Shown here: one piece after another, positions 36,947 through 48,446 of the stretch
Layout of the letters: each line of letters opens with the position of its first letter
Numbering within the stretch: position 1 is the first letter of the stretch
Assembly: GCA_030435675.1 (NCBI GenBank)
Contig: CM059625.1
Span: 10,106,001 to 10,170,000, forward strand
Length of the DNA stretch: 64,000 nucleotides
Direction: 5' to 3'
Origin: Steinernema hermaphroditum
Taxonomy: Eukaryota > Nematoda > Chromadorea > Rhabditida > Steinernematidae
The notes under the pieces: model-generated
The model's database searches: none
What the model was told of the DNA's origin: nothing
What the model saw: only the letters and a program-made list of their open reading frames with translations
Position numbers and translations under genes: made by a program

Positions 36947-39852
36947 ATGCAGCAGCAGCATCAGCGACCTCCTCCTCATCCCAAGGTAAGCGTTTTTCTT
37001 ATCGAAGTTGCCGAGAAGAGTTGCTAATAAGTGGGCGGCATTGTTTGTTCCCTCCCTTACCGTTACTCTCTGTTGTCAATTGGGCGGTGCCGTTTCGATC
37101 GGTGATAAGCAAGTAAAGACGTGCGCTTCATTCAGTCAGTAATCGTACGCACTCCTTGTTTGTCACTTGTGTTGAGGAGTTCAGCCTGACATGGAAGCAA
37201 CGCGACCTGTAAGTTATGCGCTATGAATTTGTTTGAGGGAGGAACGGTCCAAGGAACAACATCTGTGCGTCGCTTTGTTTACCATCCACTCGATGTTCTG
37301 AGGACAGATCCACGATTCTCCTGTTTACTTTTACTTTGCCAGAAATCCCTTTTTTGCATTTTGTTTATTCGTGAACAGTTTATCGGTGTACTTATGATTT
37401 AGGCGCAGCCGAAATTGGCCCCAACCCGCGAGTTCACATCGGACAGCTCCGTGAAGACAGAAATCAAGACGACTATCGGCAGCGGAGTGACACCGAGGTG
37501 AGTGTACTCTGATATGGAAGCACAATCGACTTTTGCAAACCGGCTGTTGTAACGCGATTCTCGAAAGTCGTTTGATATAGTGAGGGGAGTCGGAAATTCG
37601 CACGCGACCGTGATGGGAACGACACCGGCTTTGCCGAAACGAGTCATTTTCTCGCTTCATAATCCTCTTAGCAGTCTAAACCAATCGCCAAATTCGAATT
37701 GCGTTGCATATATGCGGTTCCGAACAAATCGAAATTCAGTTGACTGTCAGCCGCCGTTCACTGTTACAATGCGTTCCCTCTAATCAACTGCAAACTGTTT
37801 CAGAATGGAACAAGCCGACTACCGTAGCACTATCTCATCGCGTCCTGCCTTCGCTCGTCACTCACCAGTCAGTAGTGGTGCCTCTTATGGAAGTATGTCG
37901 TCATTGTGTTGCCTTCACTAACAGAATTCATCACTTTCAGCCACCAACCGTGTGGTCAAAGTCGTCACCGAAGTGGGCTCGTCTTCGATTTCGGGAAGCC
38001 TTTCGCCATTCAGCCAAAACGCTGCGATGTCCATCCGCGATGCCCGTGAGCGCGAGAAGAAGGAGATGAGTGACCTGAACGATCGCCTTGCCTCGTACAT
38101 CGAGAAGGTACGCTTCTTGGAAGCCCAAAACAGAAAGCTCGCTGCTGATCTGGATGGACTTCGCAATCGTTGGGGAAAGGACACCACCAGTGTGCGCACT
38201 ATGTATGAAAGTGAATTGACTGAAGCTCGTCGTTTGATCGAAGAAACGAACAAGCAGCGCGATGATATGGAAGGTCAGATCAAGAAGCTCCAGGCTGAAC
38301 TGTCAGAGTACCGTCGCAAGTACGAGGAGGCCGTTCGTGCTCGTGAAGAAGACAAGGAACGCATCGACGAGCTTCTTGTGAAACTTTCGGCCTTGGAGAG
38401 CGAAATCAGCCTCTTGAAACGCCGCATTGCTAACTTGGAAGACGACGTCAGCCGCGCCAAAAAAGAGAACCATCGCATGATCGGCGAACTTCAGAGAGCC
38501 ACTACCGTAATACGACATATACGATGCAGTTTATTTGAATTATCATTTTTAGGACCTCGATCACGAAACGCTTAACCGCATCGACTTCCAGAACCAAGTG
38601 CAGACCCTCATGGAAGAAATTGATTTCATTCGCCGCGTGCACGACCAGGAGATCAGTGAGCTCCAGGCGATCGCCTCTCGGGACACCACGCCCGAGAACC
38701 GAGAGTTCTTCAAGAACGAGCTCGCCTCCGCCATTCGCGACATCCGCGCTGAATACGATCGCGTAAGTATTCAATGTACCACAGCCAGAGACACCACGCA
38801 CTTTTAGATCTCGAGTGTTAACCGCACCGACATGGAGTCTTGGTACAAGCTCAAGGTTCAGGAGATCCAGACGCAGTCAGCTCGCCAAAACATGGAGCAA
38901 ACTTACGCGAAGGAGGAAGTTAAACGTCTTCGCGTTCAGCTCGGTGATCTTCGCGGGAAGCTGGCCGATCTCGAAGGCCGCGTAAGTTCAACTTAAAACC
39001 GTTCCTAAACAACGGAGTATTCTTAGAACTCTCTCTTGGAGAAGCAAGTCGAAGAGCTGAACTACCAACTCGAGGACGACCAGCGCTCGTACGAAGCTGC
39101 TCTGAACGACCGCGACTCTGGTATCCGTAAGATGCGCGAAGAATGCAAGTCTCTCATGGTCGAACTCCAAATGCTTCTGGACACGAAACAGACGCTTGAT
39201 GCCGAAATCGCCATTTACCGCAAGATGCTCGAGGGAGAAGAGAACCGCGCTGGCCTTCGCCAACTAGTCGAGCAAGTCGTTCGTACCCATGGAATCTCGC
39301 AGACTCAAGAGTCGGAGTCTCTCCGCGTCCTCAAGGGTGAGACGTCCAGCCGCACTTCGTTCCAACGCTCCGCCAAGGGAAATGTCTCCATCCATGTTGG
39401 TTTGCCACACTTGAGCTTTTCTACTTGTTGTCATCTAGGAAACCTCGCCTGATGGAAAGTTCATCATCATTGAGAATACCCACCGTTCCCGCGAAGAAAA
39501 CATCGGTGAGTGGAAGCTGAAGCGCAAGATCGATGGCAAACGAGAGCTCGTCTTCACCTTCCCCAAGGACTTCATCCTCCGCCCTGGAAAAAGCGTTAAG
39601 GTATAGCTGCTAATCGATTTGTGTCTACATATGACGAACCACTCAGATCTGGGCGCGTAACCAAGGAATCAACAGCCCTCCTGACCAGCTTGTCTTTGAC
39701 GGCGAAGACTCCTTTGGTACCGGACACAACGTTCAGACCATCCTCTACAACATTCAGGGAGAGGTACAAATGCGCTATAGTCGAATACACTATAGTCATC
39801 CTTTCAGGAACGCGCCACCCACATTCAGCGATCCAGCCATACTGCCCAGTAA
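36947..39852 (+). CDS. ifb-1: Cytoplasmic intermediate filament, IFB type, with two first exons
   Basis: Structural filament of epidermis and other tissues. Two alternative first exons, 36947-36985 ([13 protein letters not shown]) and 37191-37208 (MEATRP), both end in phase 0 and can splice to the same exon at 37403. Then come 37403-37497, 37804-37892, 37941-38506, 38553-38762, 38808-38981, 39027-39395, 39439-39600, 39647-39763 and 39808-39852, 614 aa for the second form. The rod starts at [19 protein letters not shown] and ends at [15 protein letters not shown], the two IF signature motifs. The tail is a lamin-tail immunoglobulin domain ([28 protein letters not shown]), as in invertebrate cytoplasmic filaments. 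Alternative heads are known for C. elegans IFB-1, which supports that name, but other family members are possible. Confidence 0.88.
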
Positions 39853-42090
39853 ATTACGCAATCTGTGGTCACACCTTGCTGCCTTAATTCTCCCTGGCCT
39901 TTACACTTCCTTTGCCTTGCACTTTCAATTTACAGTTAACATCTTTCCGTCACATGTCACACGTGTAGTGCAATACTCTCTGTTTGACATAGCCGCTAGC
40001 CTAATAACAACACTTATGTACTTGTAGTGAAACACGCTCTCCATGACTCCTTCATTGCCAAACATATCGTCTCACTAAAAGCACACGCACCTGGTTGCAC
40101 TTAGCAATCCGCTTTCCTCGCACATCAACCATATCAGCTGGTCACAACTCCTTTCCTATGTGTGCATCAATTCATCGTTCGGCGATCAACAGAGCACATG
40201 ATTCGCCCTCAAATTCTCTCTTCCATCAAGGAGAACGATCGCGTGCCGCTTGCATGTACTTAAACATATTCCCGCTAACATTCCCAAACGTGTAGACAAT
40301 GAATAAAGATGCTCATTTCACAGTTATTGCACTTCACGACAATACAGGTTTCATGATCGCCGCGCAGCGAGGTCGGCTGACCACAGCTGACCTTTCCACA
40401 ACCGTCTGGCGTAAAACGAGCCATTGTACTCTGGTAATACGGTAATTGTTCTTCCGGTGTCGCGGTGTTTCCAGCAAGCTTTATGCATCCGTTTGCAATT
40501 ACACACCGCCGCTATTCGGAACTTACCGCCATTCATCAGGAATGTGTTTGGCGCCACTTTGTTTGTGCACTCTACTTTCCTTACAAACTTGTATATACCG
40601 TGTCCAAAATTTAAAATCTTGCGACAAGATAGCTCGCGTCCGTGGTACAACGCATAATGTGCTGACATGCTCCTTCTGCCAGTGGAAATATAGTTGAAAT
40701 TGTGTGCCCTACAACGAACTCAAACTATCTTGTCATAAAGTTTAGTTTATTTATAGGCAACGTAACTTGCCCTCAACAATACTTTTCGGTTGAGCTCCTC
40801 TACCGTCTTTTCTCTACAGAACAAAACAACAACAAACGCCTTAAAGATGCTGCATCATTCAGTAAATGATTCACAAGGCCAACAAAAAATACCAATTGAT
40901 TTCCGGAGAGATATCCTATGCTTCCTTTCATAAATATAAATGTGCATGACCGTAACTGCAAATACCAAGATGGTCACAGACTTATTTCGCACCGCTCCTT
41001 CGTCACTCTTATTCATTAATAAGTCCGCTAAAATCCCTGCATAATTTCCTTTCCTTAGATCTGTCCTAGAAAAACAACCCCCTTTCATCACGTTCCTTTA
41101 TCCGATCGCCTAATCTCGCAATCTCGTAAATTGTTTCATACCTCTCTCCTCGCTTTCACTTCGTGACACTTGGTTACCAACTTCCGGCGAAAGTGAGAGA
41201 TTGCGCGCCCACGCACCCGCTGTGGACATCTCTTATCGGCCCAGTTGACGCTAATGGCGTTTATTACGCATGCATTGAGAATTTTTTTGTCAAGCAGCGG
41301 TCATGTAGATGTCTAGCAAGATCTACCAATACCTTTCTTATGTCGTGACGGTCATTTTTGGCATGCCTACCTGTAAAAGGTCGGACAGCTACATCCTCGA
41401 TCTTGGTTTATGCTCTCCCATTCTGTACCTCTAAGGCGGCCGATCAAACAACATCTTCACTAGCTAGATGCTACAGAATTGCGAGAACTTGTTGCACCAC
41501 GAAGGTCATCAATCACCACACGCTAATTGCCCTTCCAATATCAGCAAATAACCGCCGATTTGTTTTTCCATATAATCCCCATAGAATCCACTCTCCAAAG
41601 GCATTGTTCCCCCGGTCGTATCTTCGTCACTTCGTCGAAAGATACCGTTCACTCAAATTTATGCAAATTAAATCGGTGCTTGCGGTTGTAATCCGCTGCG
41701 GCGGGGCGCGACTTCCAACAGCAGTGGCTGTCCGTTTGATTCCTTTGCAATGGAACCTCGTGAAACTTTAGTGACTTTGATATTTCCTATTTTGAGTGTC
41801 ATAATTGTTAAGGAATTTGTACTTTTTGAGAGCTGACGCGACCATACAAAACAAACATTGTTATCAGTCGGGGAAGTAGGTATCCCAAGATGGCCTGCGC
41901 ATGAGTCACTTAGCGTCGAGTAAATAAATAACAGCCGACCGTTCATCTGTGGCCCTACTACTGCTCGTCTTTGCGTCTTTTGCTGCTCAGTTTTACGAGA
42001 TCTGTCATGTACCGAAAGCATCGACGTCGCAATGTTTGTTGCTGCACACTGGCATCCATCAACAACGGTGACTAATAAGGGTAATTTCAG
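39853..42090. other. Filament 3' UTR and spacer
   Basis: An AATAAA at 40302-40307 is a likely poly(A) signal for the filament gene, giving a 3' UTR of about 460 nt. The remaining 1.8 kb is AT-rich. The missing 5' exons of the rhotekin-like gene may lie here, but I could not place them. Confidence 0.4.
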
Positions 42091-45000
42091 AATTCGACTC
42101 CTTGTCCTCTGAACGATTTGGAAGCCCAGAAGACGGCTCTTGTGGCCGATATGAGGGCCGAACTCGCGCCGATTGACCCAAACCGGCGAAGCGCTTCAAG
42201 CAGCCTATCATTTACGAGCACAGACTCGGGAAGAGGAAGCACACTTGACACAAGGTTAGTACAGCCCTGTCTAACGGCCGACTGTAGACTGTACGGGCAT
42301 CAAAATGGCATTTAAACTAGACCGCAACACATTGCTATACAATGATAAATCATGAAAATTAATGCTTATGCTAATGATCACGAGCAGCAAGACGCCGCTT
42401 CCAGTGAGCGCGTGTTTTGTACGATATGTTTTGCTTTGATCCGTACATCTACTATTGGTGAACAGCGGAACGACTTCTTTTTTAACCGTTGTGTTTTAGT
42501 GCTTCCCAATCCAAGATCGCCCCAAGGAGTACCGAAATATGTAGTCATGCGGATCTCGAAATATCAGAACTGACAATTCCGCTCGCATGGAATTCAAATG
42601 ATTATTTTCGTAGCAGAGGTGTGAAATGATGCCGCATAAGTCAACCATTTCGCAATCGTTATAGAAGGAGGACCGAGCTACTCGATGTTTGTAGTGCTCA
42701 AAACAAAAACTAAGGTCATCGACAGTCAAATTGTGAACAACATAAAACGGTCAGATTCCGACGTGACATTCAACGAAACGTTTCTCTTGTAAGTTCTCTA
42801 TCTATTCGGAAGCTATGCAGATGTGGTAAGAGCTGTTGCGAATGTAGACATCCTTGGAAATTGATTGGGTTGAATCATTGAAGATTTCGCATAGCGTAAA
42901 AATGTCATATTTTCGCAATATTTACGTCCTTGGTGAAATAGATGGGCGCGTTGTGGACTACAGTAAATTCTCACCCTACACTATGATTGGCGACTTGTCC
43001 ATTGCATTCCTCTTGATATTGGAGGTTTATTCTGTTGTGATGGCCAGTTTTCTTTTGGCCAATCACATTTTCAAGTTGGCCCCCAGCATGGCTCTCCATT
43101 TTGAGCTGAGAGATTCCTTTTTTACTATTAATCTAGCTCTCTCTCAGCTCTACCTAATCCTCACCTGTGTTCATCCACAACAAACGACATTAGAGGAAAC
43201 CACTCAAAATAAGACCAAGAGGTCGGAAATTGGACCTAAACTTTTTTCGACGAGAGAGGGATCCGGCTCTTTCCCACAAGGTGGGCTCACGCTAACCATT
43301 CGAATGGTGAATACAGTAAATACAATGTTGAATAATATGTCATAAACACTTCATTACAAAAATGCGAAATTTTCAATGCATTAACCCAATAGAATACAAG
43401 AAGTACCATTCTTTTAGCCGCAACGAGCCATATGACTTCGTAATTCAAATGCAATTATTTGCTGCGAAAAATGAATCATACGGTCAAAACCAACACACCA
43501 TCTCTCAGTTCCTGTCACGCTCGCTTGGAAGAAAGTTCGCGAATTCCTTGGTATGTTTTTGAAGAAGTTTACATTTACTCTTGAATCAGTGACATTCGTC
43601 ACGCAAGATATCTCATAATGCTCAAAGGAGAACCGTATATCACCGCAGTAGCTGCTGATCTTCTTTCTTCGGCGCAGAGCGCGACGTCCGAATTGAAGGC
43701 AGCTATCCCATCAGTGTGCGCGGGCTTCGAAGCGACAAAGAGGCTGTATCCAGAAGATGCGCGGTGGTGGAGCATGACAGGTGACGTGGAATACCGTCTT
43801 CGGTGCGGTTGACGGAGCAGACTTCGGAGTTGGGGCGATTCTTCGGCTTGAGTGGGCGGCGCAGGTGGTCGGGCGATGCTGACGGTCTTCTTGGCGAGAT
43901 ATAATTCGGCTTACGTTCCACGCCAGCCACGACGGATTGGAACGGGGCGATCATTGTGCGAACAACGACGGCCAAGAACGACCGCTTACTCAACCCATTC
44001 GGCTCAGACAGCCTCAGAGAGAGAGAGAGAGCGAGTGGAGGACCCGACCGATCGCTGGGAACACAAATGAAAGACTCTTTTGAAGAAGTACAGCTGAATT
44101 AAATGAAGTTGTGCATTTATCAATACTGCTGTTTATTGGGATTTGATGTGGGACATTTCAGAACGACGACCATCGGTTTGGTACTGTAACGGCGATTTCG
44201 ACTTCACAGTCGGCTCTCCACAACAGCGATAAAGCTGCTTTTACACTAATCGCAGAAGGAACCCTCGTCAACAAGCACTTGTCTTTTGAATCGAAAGTAT
44301 ACGATTTGAGAAAGTTGTGTGTTGGTAAGATGTAACTATGTGCCTTGTCTTATACGACCTTCCGCAGATTCGAGTAGAAATCCACCCCTTTACGGTCACT
44401 TTTGCTGTAGATTTGTGGCGAGACCAAAGTCACTGTCAAAATGTTTGGCCAGTGGAGTTGTTACCATTAAGGCTCTGGACCAGAAGCGTCTTCTGCAAAA
44501 TGTTTCGTGCAGATTGCAGGTGAGAGAACTATTACCAAAATAATTACATAGGTGCGCCTCCACTTTCAGCGAGGGATGCTACGGTGCTACATAAACAATA
44601 GCCGCCATCACAACGACATCCACGAGCAGACACTTCTTCAGCTTGTCATCAACGAGGTTGACAAATGGTTATGTAATGGTGCGTCATGCAAATGTCTTAT
44701 AGGACACAAAAGTCGCGAAGGTCGCTCCTGGTAACACTTTGCAAGTCGAAACCATTACCGAAACGGGATTCGAGCGATTTACAATTGTGACAGATAGTAC
44801 AAAATTGGCGGACGCTTGGATTCATGCACTTAATATACAAATTGCCGATTGCGGTAAGGAATTCTGATTGCACAACGGTTAATCTGTCTACAATGTGTTT
44901 AGCTGTCTGGGGGGAATTCGCATTGACTTCATTTACCCGCACTAAACAACCAACTTTCGAGTCTATCACCACATTATCAAAGCTCACGGGTATGCGTCTC

Positions 45001-45628
45001 TATGACCAGATCGGTGTCGGAGCGGACCGTAATATGCAATCGTCTCATCTCCCAAGTAGAACAGCGCCTGTGCAGCGTCCGAAGGAGAGGCCTCACGTAC
45101 AAGATTTGTTTGAAGTAACATCATTCTCTTTGATTCATACAACTGGTTTCACTTCAGCCTCCATATGTGAAGCCGTACACATATGTCTTAAAACTGAACG
45201 TTGGAGAACAGGAAGAAGTGCCTGTCACTACCCGAAAACAGGAGCAGTCACTTCGACCGCTTCAGAATTCGTTTGTCTCCCAGACGCCCATTTTGCAGCA
45301 CCACAGGGATTATCTCCCCGAGACAAAACCATCGTATTCTGGAGGATCCACGACGCTTCCACGACTCCGTTCTGCTACAGTGTCCAACTTTGCTGAAGTT
45401 TCACAGACAAGGCCGACTTCTTATTTCTACGATGGGTACGACGACGATCACTACCTGGTTTGCCGAGCCTCATTTGCATGTACAGTAAAGAAATTTTTTT
45501 AGCGAATGCGGGAAAAGAGCGCTCGAAGCCACAGAGCGGAATTCAGACCCCTAAAAGAATTGAAGAAGCGACTGCGCAAATCTCTATCAAGCCTCATCGA
45601 CAGAAAAGTCGAAGTCACAAAGCTTTAA
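42091..45628 (+). CDS. Rhotekin-like Rho effector, 5' exons not located
   Basis: Scaffold family that binds active Rho and contains HR1, a C2-like anillin-homology region and a PH domain. Eleven exons join in phase: 42091-42254, 42500-42618, 42665-42788, 43418-43550, 44162-44324, 44368-44519, 44570-44656, 44703-44853, 44903-45114, 45158-45457, 45503-45628 (576 codons). Landmarks matching rhotekin order are the tail of HR1 (LNDLEAQKTALVADMRAEL), ISELTIPLAWNSNDYF, DVTFNETFLF, YDFVIQMQLF, SRSLGRKFANSL, PPLYGHFCCRFVARP, and a PH domain ending TKLADAWIHALNIQ. The first half of HR1 and the start codon are missing and must lie upstream. The C-terminus is basic. The intron at 42789-43417 holds an unexplained long open frame, and the next intron holds a repeat copy. 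Confidence 0.82.
42854..43345 (+). other. Open frame of 163 codons inside a rhotekin intron
   Basis: An unusually long open frame for an intron. It includes hydrophobic stretches (IGDLSIAFLLILEVYSVVM and FFTINLALSQLYLIL) separated by a polar loop, which suggests one or two membrane spans. No homologue comes to mind and no splice sites tie it to other exons. It could be a nested gene, a decayed chemoreceptor fragment or chance. Confidence 0.2.
43650..43990 (+). repeat. Diverged interspersed repeat, copy A
   Basis: Lies in the intron at 43551-44161. It shares ordered blocks with 58690-58960, including ATC(C/T)(C)ATCAGT, GCGCGGGC, AGGCTG(T/C)ATCCAG, GCGCGGTGGTGG and GGGGCGATCATTGTG, with small gaps between. 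It is GC-richer than its surroundings. Confidence 0.6.
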
Positions 45629-45708
45629 AATACGGCATATGATTTCCAAAGGCATCTAATTGTTTAATAAGCCGCAAAACAAATTACAATATAAAAAAAA
45701 TAAATCTT

Positions 45709-45714
45709 TCACGG
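45709..45714 (+). terminator. Poly(A) signal of the rhotekin-like gene
   Basis: AATAAA about 80 nt after the rhotekin stop, before the E2F-like site of the next gene. Confidence 0.5.
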
Positions 45715-45794
45715 TAACTTTAAAGAACTGAACACTTTGTGAAACATGGTAATCTCACAAAACGCTTAGTATAAGGTCTCGCCGCGAAATTTAA

Positions 45795-45808
45795 TTTGGC
45801 GCGGGAAA
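45795..45808. promoter_or_regulatory. E2F/DP-like binding site
   Basis: TTTGGCGCGGGAAA matches the classical E2F consensus (TTTSGCGCS with the GGGAAA half). It lies 62 nt upstream of the ATG of the PIP-box protein gene. E2F sites drive S-phase genes, which fits a PCNA-binding product. Confidence 0.6.
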
Positions 45809-45869
45809 ACGTTGCAGTTTATTAACATATGATTGCCTGCGTGAAAGTGCGAACGAGTGCTCTTGTGAT

Positions 45870-47704
45870 ATGGCGGTAATTTGTCACAACGACACGGAAC
45901 TTATCCTCACGATTTATCGTGTATCTTCTCCGACCCTCGATACGCGGCCATTTATCTTGAGTGCGAACAGATCTCTGGTTGAGTCACTGGAAAGAGTAAG
46001 TTTTATTAAAACATTTACTTTTTTACGGCTTGTTTTTGCAGATAACAAAACAGGCCGATAAGTGGAAGCTCGGGGAATGGGATCTGAATTTGCTCGTCAA
46101 CTCTGTCTTCGACACGGAGGAGCATCGGTCTTCGTTCGCGTTGCTCACCAAGGAGCGCTCTTTGGTAGTATCATCTGAGCGCGAAAACGAATGGATCGAT
46201 GAGAAACTCGGTCTGAAAGTCGAGTTGAAGGAGGACACACTCTTACCACACAACGAACTCGTTGAAAATGTGTTTTTGGTAAGTGATACCCTCTCACACA
46301 AGCTACGATGCTTTTCCAGAAACAAGCAGTTGACCTTCTTTCCAGTGTGCTGTCTGCAGCTCTTACCAACACCGACTCTTTTGCCGTTCTTCGACTTTTC
46401 CATAATGTATGTCCTGACATTCTGCCTGTCGCTAAGAGACTTGCTGCGACCTCAGAGCTCACCCTTCTTCAGGTAAAAAAATCATGCAGTATCTTGCATT
46501 TTTCCTTGTTTAGACCCTCATTTCCTACTTAATGAAGCTGGAAATCGATGGAAGAGAGATGGAGAATGAAGCCTTGAAACTTCATGAAAAGACTCTGCGC
46601 TCTTTCAACGCAGCTCTGGACAAGATTGAAGAACAGCTCTGCGAAGAAATCAGCATAAAGCGAAATATCTTCAAGGCTCTTGATATCGCCGTTGAATGGG
46701 CGCGTTCCGTGTCCACTCTGTCGTCCGAAGTGTTGTCTTCGATTCATAGAGCGGCCCAATTTTGCAAGTCACACGTTGACAGCGTTGTCTCAAACTTTAC
46801 CATTCTTGGCAAAAACTCATCTGTTTCCAGTCAGGTAACTTTGTGATGAGTTAAAACAAATATACGGTATTCCAGAATCATCCGAAGTTTATCAGAGATG
46901 TCCACATCGTTCTCCGACTCTTGATTGACAGACTAAGTCTATATGATGTTGTGACTTTGTCGAACGCCTATGCGACACCAGCCTTCAAGTATGTGAAGAC
47001 CTCTTTCGCTATGATAGATATAACTTGCAGGACACCTATTGTGACAGCTGTTACACCGGTCACTGAAATCGATACTTCAAATGCCATGGAAGAGACGCCT
47101 AAAGCCGACAATGCGCATTCCACTCTTCGTCAAACGACACTCTTAAAGTAGGTTTTAAATACATATTCAGATAGCTTTCTAAAGTCCGCTGGAGTAAACG
47201 AAACCTTGCCTAGAAAGTGGGTGTAAACAAAATAAAAAGATCACTTTTTGGTGACCCTATACATTTAACCCGTACATTTAAGTTTCGACACACCCTGCAA
47301 CTCTGAATCCGTCGCCGAAGACAGCAGTCAAGGTGGCACTGTCGACAAGGAGGACACAGAAAATTCCAAGCGCTCATCGACCACACCAATTAGAAACATG
47401 GCAGATCGGAAACCAACAGGAAAGCGCCGGGTACGTTTTCAGAATCCTCACTCTGGTATAGTTACCCTAAATTTAGTCTCGATTAAGTGGGAAGGCCGTC
47501 TCAAAACTGTTTCCTATAGAAGAAAAGAATGATGAACAGGAAGATGAGTCTTCGGTGAAAAATAACAAGCGAAAGAGCCTAGAACAGCCAAAGGCTCTCA
47601 AGCCCAAAAAACAATCTCGGAAATCAGAGCCAAGCGTCATTCAAAAGAAGTCTGCAGTCCCTAGTGGACAGCGCAAAATAACTTCGTTTTTCGGAGGGAA
47701 TTGA
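45870..47704 (+). CDS. Unrecognised protein with C-terminal PCNA-interacting (PIP) motif
   Basis: Eight exons, 45870-45995, 46042-46278, 46320-46472, 46514-46834, 46876-46988, 47031-47147, 47283-47430 and 47477-47704, join in phase to 480 aa. The first 300 residues look alpha-helical with regular hydrophobic spacing (KQAVDLLSSVLSAAL; FKALDIAVEWARSVSTLSS). The last 170 are Ser/Lys/Glu-rich and disordered, with basic nuclear-localisation-like patches (GKRRSRLSGK; KPKKQSRKS). The protein ends QRKITSFFGGN, a clear Q-x-x-I-x-x-FF PIP box as used by replication and repair proteins to bind PCNA. An E2F-like site lies just upstream. It may belong to a replication or cross-link-repair family that I cannot name. 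AATAAA follows at 47721-47726. Confidence 0.75.
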
Positions 47705-47764
47705 CAGTCTTCGGGTTTCAAATAAATAGTCGCGATACACCAATTTTGCAAACGAGGCATCTAA

Positions 47765-48264
47765 CAAGGGAACATCCCCAAGTGTCCGACGAGTTAGGAG
47801 CTGAGATGTGGCGCGGCTTGTAGACGGTCTTCTAACTAAGAAAACGCACATAATCTCACCGGCCATAAATCAGTCGGGCTACCATAAAGATGGTCATGAA
47901 GTTGCAAGGTCTCCTGGTGCGATGTCCCTGACTAGTCAGAATATACGGTATTTTTGTCCGATTTTGGACGGGGTTTTTAAGGATTTCGGCATTTAGAGCC
48001 AAAATTAACATTACCAGTTAACAACCATGTTCTTTTAGCAAGAAAAGGGGTCAAAAAATGACAAAAAACTGACAAAAATACCGTATATTCTGACTAGTCA
48101 GGGACATCGCACCAGGAGACCATGCAACTTCATGACCATCTTTATGGTAGCCCGACTGATTTATGGCCGATGAGATTATGTGCGTTTTCTTAGTTAGAAG
48201 ACCGTCTACAAGCCGCGCCACATCTCAGCTCCTAACTCGTCGGGCACTTGGGGATGTTCCCTTG
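47765..48264. mobile_element. Foldback MITE with 194-bp terminal inverted repeats
   Basis: Left arm 47765-47958 and right arm 48071-48264 are near-perfect inverted copies around a 112-bp centre. Each outer end begins CAAGGGAACATCCCC. The element is flanked by TAA on both sides (47762-47764 and 48265-48267), a 3-bp duplication like that of PIF/Harbinger-type MITEs. Only a few mismatches separate the arms, so insertion may be recent. The inner ends carry the palindrome CTGACTAGTCAG. No transposase is encoded. It sits between the convergent poly(A) signals of its two neighbour genes. Confidence 0.9.
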
Positions 48265-48317
48265 TAAGATATGTTTACGGTACTTTGAGAAATAAATAGC
48301 CCTAGTCACCGTTGAAG

Positions 48318-48323
48318 TTTTAT
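48318..48323 (-). terminator. Poly(A) signal of the LDLa/EGF receptor gene
   Basis: TTTATT on the plus strand (AATAAA on the minus strand), about 125 nt past the stop at 48447. Confidence 0.45.
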
Positions 48324-48446
48324 TATTCAGCCCTGAATACTATGTTTGAAAGCACACATCAACAATAATCGCAGTATAAAAGGCACATAATTTTGAAGAG
48401 AATTAAAAATCGTATCAAAAGTATATATGTATGTTCTCTGTTCGTT

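Noticed and set aside
36078..36985. Joining the charged protein to the exon at 36917 and on into the filament gene
   Set aside because: The phases allow it, but a fusion of a disordered protein to an IF rod is unlikely, and the exon fits better as an alternative filament head exon.
47765..48264. CRISPR-like or regulatory inverted array
   Set aside because: The structure is one long inverted repeat with a target-site duplication in a eukaryotic genome, which is a MITE.
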